From positions 1 through 8,310 of the forward strand of contig CAJXBY010000111.1 of assembly GCA_913051905.1 (NCBI GenBank): a DNA stretch of 8,310 bases. Direction: 5' to 3'. The notes under the pieces are model-generated. The model searched no databases. It was given only the letters and a program-made list of their open reading frames with translations, and was not told the DNA's origin. Shown here in pieces: positions 4,946 through 8,310 of the stretch (positions are counted from its first letter, which is position 1; each line of letters opens with the position of its first letter). Source of the stretch: an uncultured Gammaproteobacteria bacterium (GTDB lineage: Bacteria > Pseudomonadota > Gammaproteobacteria > Arenicellales > UBA868). The position numbers were made by a program, and so were the translations under genes.

Positions 4946-7900
4946 GTGACCCTCGCCACACTCACGCTCGACGATAAGTACGAGCAGCCGGATGGTCAGC
5001 TCTATCTGACCGGTACCCAGGCCTTGGTCAAGGTGGCCATGTTGCAGGGCATCCGTGATCGCGCCGCAGGCCTGAATACCGCCTGCTTTATCTCCGGTTA
5101 CCGGGGCTCTCCCATGCACAACCTCGATAAGGAGCTGTGGCGCGCTGACCGGTTTCTGCCGCAGAACCAGATCCATTTTCTTCCCGCCGTCAACGAGGAC
5201 ATTGCGGTGACCGCCCACTGGGGGGCTCAGCAGGCCAACCTTTTTGATGACGCACGGCATGATGGTGTTTACGGGCTCTGGTACGGTAAGGGGCCCGGAC
5301 TTGACCGCAGCGTGGATGCCATGCGCCACGCCAACCTGGCCGGCACCTCGCGCCACGGCGGCGTGCTCGCGGTGGTCGGTGACGATCACGGAATGACTTC
5401 AACAGACGTTCCGGCTGTGTCAGAGCCGACATTCATTGATCTGATGATGCCGGTTCTGTACCCCGGCAATGTCAGCGAACTGATTGAATACGGACTGTAC
5501 GGCTGGGCTTTATCACGTTTCTGCGGGGCCTGGGTCGGCTTCAAGACAGGTCCCGACACACTGGATACGGCGGCCAGCATCTTGCTCCCGGCTGGCTGGC
5601 CCGAGATCACCCTGCCTGACTACCCCTTTCCCCCCGGGGGTGTGAACATCCGCACTCCTGACCCGTGGACCGACCAGGAATTTCGGCTTCGCGAACACAA
5701 GATCGGCGCGGCGATCGCTTTCGCCAAGTCCAATCCGCTCAACAAAGTTCTGATCGGAAGCAACCACCCCCGGTTCGGTATCGTCACCAGCGGTGTTGCC
5801 GCATTCGGGGTACTCGAGGCGCTTCATTCGCTGGGTATCGACCAGGCGCTCGCCGCAGACCTCGGCATCACGGTGCTCAAAATCGGTATGCCCCATCCGA
5901 TCGAGGAAGGCGTGATCCAGGATTTCTGCTCCGGTCTAGAAGAGGTCTTGGTCGTTGAAGAAAAACGACGCATTCTGGAACTCGCAGTCAAGGATGTACT
6001 GTACGCCGTACCTGAGAAGGATCGGCCGCGGGTATCGGGTCGTCGCGACGAACACGGCCGCCGGCTCTTGAGTGAAGTTGGCCAGCTCGGTCCGGACGAG
6101 ATCGCTCGCGCCATCGCCCACCGCATCAGATCGTTTCACGACAGTCCCGCAATCCAGCATCGGCTCGCCTTCCTTGAAGCCAAGGACGATGAGCGGACAA
6201 AACGACGGTCTCTCAGCGTCGTCAGAACGCCCTTCTTCTGTTCCGGCTGCCCCCACAATACCTCGACCCGGGTCCCAGACGGCAGTCGGGCCCACGGCGG
6301 TGTCGGCTGTCACTACATGGCGACCAACATGGCGCGGGGTAACGTCACCCACCCGCACATGGGAGGCGAAGGTGCAAACTGGATCGGCATGTCGCGTTTC
6401 GTCGAAACCGAACACGTCTTTCAAAACCTGGGCGACGGGACCTATTTTCACTCGGGCCTGCTGGCAATTCGCGCCTGTGTGGCGGCCGGTGTCAATATCA
6501 CCTACAAGATTCTGTACAACGATGCCGTAGCCATGACCGGGGGGCAGCCCGTCGACGGAAACATCGATCCTGCGGCCATCAGCCGGCAGGTGCACGCCGA
6601 GGGAGTCAACCATCTGGCCATCGTGACCGACCAGCCGGAAAAATACAGCGGCCAACACCACCGCCTTGCGCCAGGGACCGAAATCCACCACCGTCGGTCG
6701 CTGGATGAGGTTCAGAAGAATTTTCGCCGGCACCACGGTGTCAGCGTCATCATTTACGACCAGACCTGTGCGGCTGAAAAGCGTCGGCGCAGAAAACGCG
6801 GCACGTTCCCAGACCCTGAACAACGCATGTTCATCAACGAACGGGTCTGTGAAGGTTGTGGAGACTGTTCTGACAAATCGAACTGCCTGTCCATTGTACC
6901 GGTTGAGACCCAGTACGGACGCAAGCGTCGGGTTGATCAGTCCTCGTGCAACAAGGATTTCTCTTGTCGCGAAGGCTTCTGCCCGAGCTTTGTCTCGGTC
7001 CAGGGAGGACGTTTGCGACGCTTGGCAGGTGTCGCCGAGGTCCCCCGGCATCTGCAGCTACTGCCGGAACCGGACCGCCCGGACCTGTTGAACGACCGGC
7101 CCTACAATATTCTCGTGACCGGTATCGGCGGCACCGGCGTCGTCACGATCAGCGCCATGATCACCATGGCTGCCCATCTGGAAGGGCAGGCCTGCCAGGC
7201 AATCGACCAGTTTGGCATGGCTCAGAAAGGTGGTGCCGTCACCAGTCATATCCGGCTGGCAGCAACCGCCAACGCTATCAGCGCAGTGCACCTTGATAGT
7301 GGCTCTGCAGACCTGGTACTGGGCTGCGATGCCCTGGTCGCAGCCGGCGACCTGGCATTGAAGACGGTCTCGTCTGAACGCACCCGGCTCGTCATCAACA
7401 CCCACCAGGCCATAACCGGACATTTCACCCGCAGCCCAGACCTTGAGTATCCGAAAGATGATCTTGATGAGCGTCTGAAACAAGCGACCGGCGCCTCTCA
7501 TCTGACATTTATTGATGCGACCCGGATCGCGACCCGACTGATGGGTGATGCCATTGCGACCAACATGTTCATGCTGGGATACGCTTACCAGCGCGGACTG
7601 ATCCCCGTGTCCTCGTCAGGCATCGAACAGGCCATCACGCTGAACGGGATAGCCGTAGAGAGCAACATCCAAACCTTCAGGTGGGGCCGTCGAGCTGCCC
7701 TCGACATAGAGGCAGTAAGCGATCTGGCCTACGGCAAACCGACGAGCAGGAATGCAGAACCGGAAACCCTGTCAGCCCTGATCGAAACCCGGACACGCGA
7801 TCTCACTGACTATCAGAATGCAACCTACGCCGGCCGCTATCAGGCGCTTATTCAAGTGGCCCGTGAGGCGGAGGAAACACGAGCAGCCGGCCTCTCGGGG

Positions 7901-8310
7901 TTCACGTTGGCAGTCGCCCGCTTTGCCTACAAACTGATGGCCTACAAAGACGAGTACGAAGTTGCCAGACTCTACAGCGACAGTGCCTTCACCAAAGAAC
8001 TCAACGAAACGTTTGAGGGACCATTCAGGCTGCAGTTTCATTTTGCGCCCCCGGTATTCAGCACACTCGACCCTCACACCGGACTGGCCACCAAACGGAC
8101 CTATGGCCACTGGATGTTTGGGGTGCTGAAGCTGTTGGCCCGTCTGCGCAGACTGCGCGGTTCAGTATTTGACCCCTTCGGCCACACCAAGGAAAGACGC
8201 ATGGAGCGGGCACTCATAACGACTTATGAAGCAACCATCCGTGAACTGGCGGGCGGCCTGAACCACGACAACCACGCATTGGCCATCGAGATCGCCTCTC
8301 TGGCTGACGG
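4946..8310 (+). CDS. Single-chain indolepyruvate ferredoxin oxidoreductase family protein (C-terminus beyond the window)
   Basis: This enzyme type oxidatively decarboxylates a 2-oxo acid, classically an aryl-pyruvate, to an acyl-CoA with thiamine diphosphate, passing electrons through Fe-S clusters to ferredoxin; it is cytosolic. The window holds 1121 residues of a family that runs to about 1150-1200. Visible in order: N-terminal pyrimidine-binding domain with LTGTQALVK, SGYRGSP (50-56) and Glu84 in NEDIAV; Cys432 and Cys435 in FFCSGCPHNTST; thiamine-diphosphate Gly-Asp-Gly (496-498) in LGDGTYFHSG with the later YND; a cluster-binding CEGCGDC (Cys635, 638, 641) plus Cys647, then Cys668, 674 and 679; and a gamma-type domain from GIGGTGVVT (726) with DQFGMAQKGGAV. 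The C-terminal part (YEVARLYSD, HFAPPVFS, FDPFGHTKERRMERAL) matches the DUF6537-like end of fused members. The start is GTG 4946, since no ATG is in frame upstream and the N-terminus matches the family. The true substrate is unknown. Confidence 0.93.
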   Translation, partial: MTLATLTLDDKYEQPDGQLYLTGTQALVKVAMLQGIRDRAAGLNTACFISGYRGSPMHNLDKELWRADRFLPQNQIHFLPAVNEDIAVTAHWGAQQANLFDDARHDGVYGLWYGKGPGLDRSVDAMRHANLAGTSRHGGVLAVVGDDHGMTSTDVPAVSEPTFIDLMMPVLYPGNVSELIEYGLYGWALSRFCGAWVGFKTGPDTLDTAASILLPAGWPEITLPDYPFPPGGVNIRTPDPWTDQEFRLREHKIGAAIAFAKSNPLNKVLIGSNHPRFGIVTSGVAAFGVLEALHSLGIDQALAADLGITVLKIGMPHPIEEGVIQDFCSGLEEVLVVEEKRRILELAVKDVLYAVPEKDRPRVSGRRDEHGRRLLSEVGQLGPDEIARAIAHRIRSFHDSPAIQHRLAFLEAKDDERTKRRSLSVVRTPFFCSGCPHNTSTRVPDGSRAHGGVGCHYMATNMARGNVTHPHMGGEGANWIGMSRFVETEHVFQNLGDGTYFHSGLLAIRACVAAGVNITYKILYNDAVAMTGGQPVDGNIDPAAISRQVHAEGVNHLAIVTDQPEKYSGQHHRLAPGTEIHHRRSLDEVQKNFRRHHGVSVIIYDQTCAAEKRRRRKRGTFPDPEQRMFINERVCEGCGDCSDKSNCLSIVPVETQYGRKRRVDQSSCNKDFSCREGFCPSFVSVQGGRLRRLAGVAEVPRHLQLLPEPDRPDLLNDRPYNILVTGIGGTGVVTISAMITMAAHLEGQACQAIDQFGMAQKGGAVTSHIRLAATANAISAVHLDSGSADLVLGCDALVAAGDLALKTVSSERTRLVINTHQAITGHFTRSPDLEYPKDDLDERLKQATGASHLTFIDATRIATRLMGDAIATNMFMLGYAYQRGLIPVSSSGIEQAITLNGIAVESNIQTFRWGRRAALDIEAVSDLAYGKPTSRNAEPETLSALIETRTRDLTDYQNATYAGRYQALIQVAREAEETRAAGLSGFTLAVARFAYKLMAYKDEYEVARLYSDSAFTKELNETFEGPFRLQFHFAPPVFSTLDPHTGLATKRTYGHWMFGVLKLLARLRRLRGSVFDPFGHTKERRMERALITTYEATIRELAGGLNHDNHALAIEIASLAD

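Noticed and set aside
6842..6985. Separate ferredoxin gene suggested by the CxxCxxC cluster
   Set aside because: The cysteines lie in the middle of one uninterrupted reading frame flanked by thiamine-diphosphate and gamma domains, as in single-chain family members.
5936..7051. 371-codon open frame on the minus strand opposite the oxidoreductase
   Set aside because: It lies wholly antisense to a gene with clear thiamine-diphosphate, Fe-S and gamma-domain motifs. Its own translation shows no recognisable family; long antisense frames are common in GC-rich DNA.

Overview
The window is a GC-rich, densely coded bacterial segment. It reads best as a catabolic or accessory region of a Proteobacteria-like chromosome: short intergenic gaps, Shine-Dalgarno sites before several genes, and GTG starts. 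The taxonomic guess is an inference from gene style and from the single-chain type of indolepyruvate ferredoxin oxidoreductase. I see no rRNA, tRNA, CRISPR array, insertion sequence or phage gene.

Left block (1-3106): a divergent pair shares a 63-bp gap. On the minus strand is a metal-dependent amidohydrolase/deacetylase that runs off the left edge. On the plus strand is a mandelate racemase/muconate lactonizing enzyme type member of the enolase superfamily (840-2048). It is followed 32 bp later by a TIM-barrel amidohydrolase of the Amidohydro_2/COG3618 lactonase type (2081-3106). Together these look like hydrolysis, lactone opening and dehydration or isomerisation of an unknown acid. No transporter, aldolase or regulator is visible, so the substrate cannot be named.

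Middle block (3146-3708, minus strand, convergent with the left block): a small two-helix membrane protein and a NIPSNAP-family protein, probably co-transcribed. Upstream of them lies a non-coding stretch of about 395 bp (3709-4102) with a short direct repeat and a hairpin but no clear promoter.

Right block (4103-8310, plus strand): a short-chain dehydrogenase/reductase-fold protein in which the catalytic Tyr and Lys are replaced by Ser and Arg at exactly the expected spacing. It is followed after 60 bp by a very large single-chain indolepyruvate ferredoxin oxidoreductase family enzyme (thiamine diphosphate, Fe-S, CoA-dependent 2-oxoacid oxidation). This last gene is nearly complete and runs off the right edge. 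The pair may form an operon that converts a 2-oxo acid to an acyl-CoA.

The families are mostly known. The observations most worth a second look are the non-canonical SDR active site and its pairing with the fused oxidoreductase, the unassigned three-enzyme acid/lactone cluster, and the small NIPSNAP/membrane-protein unit.
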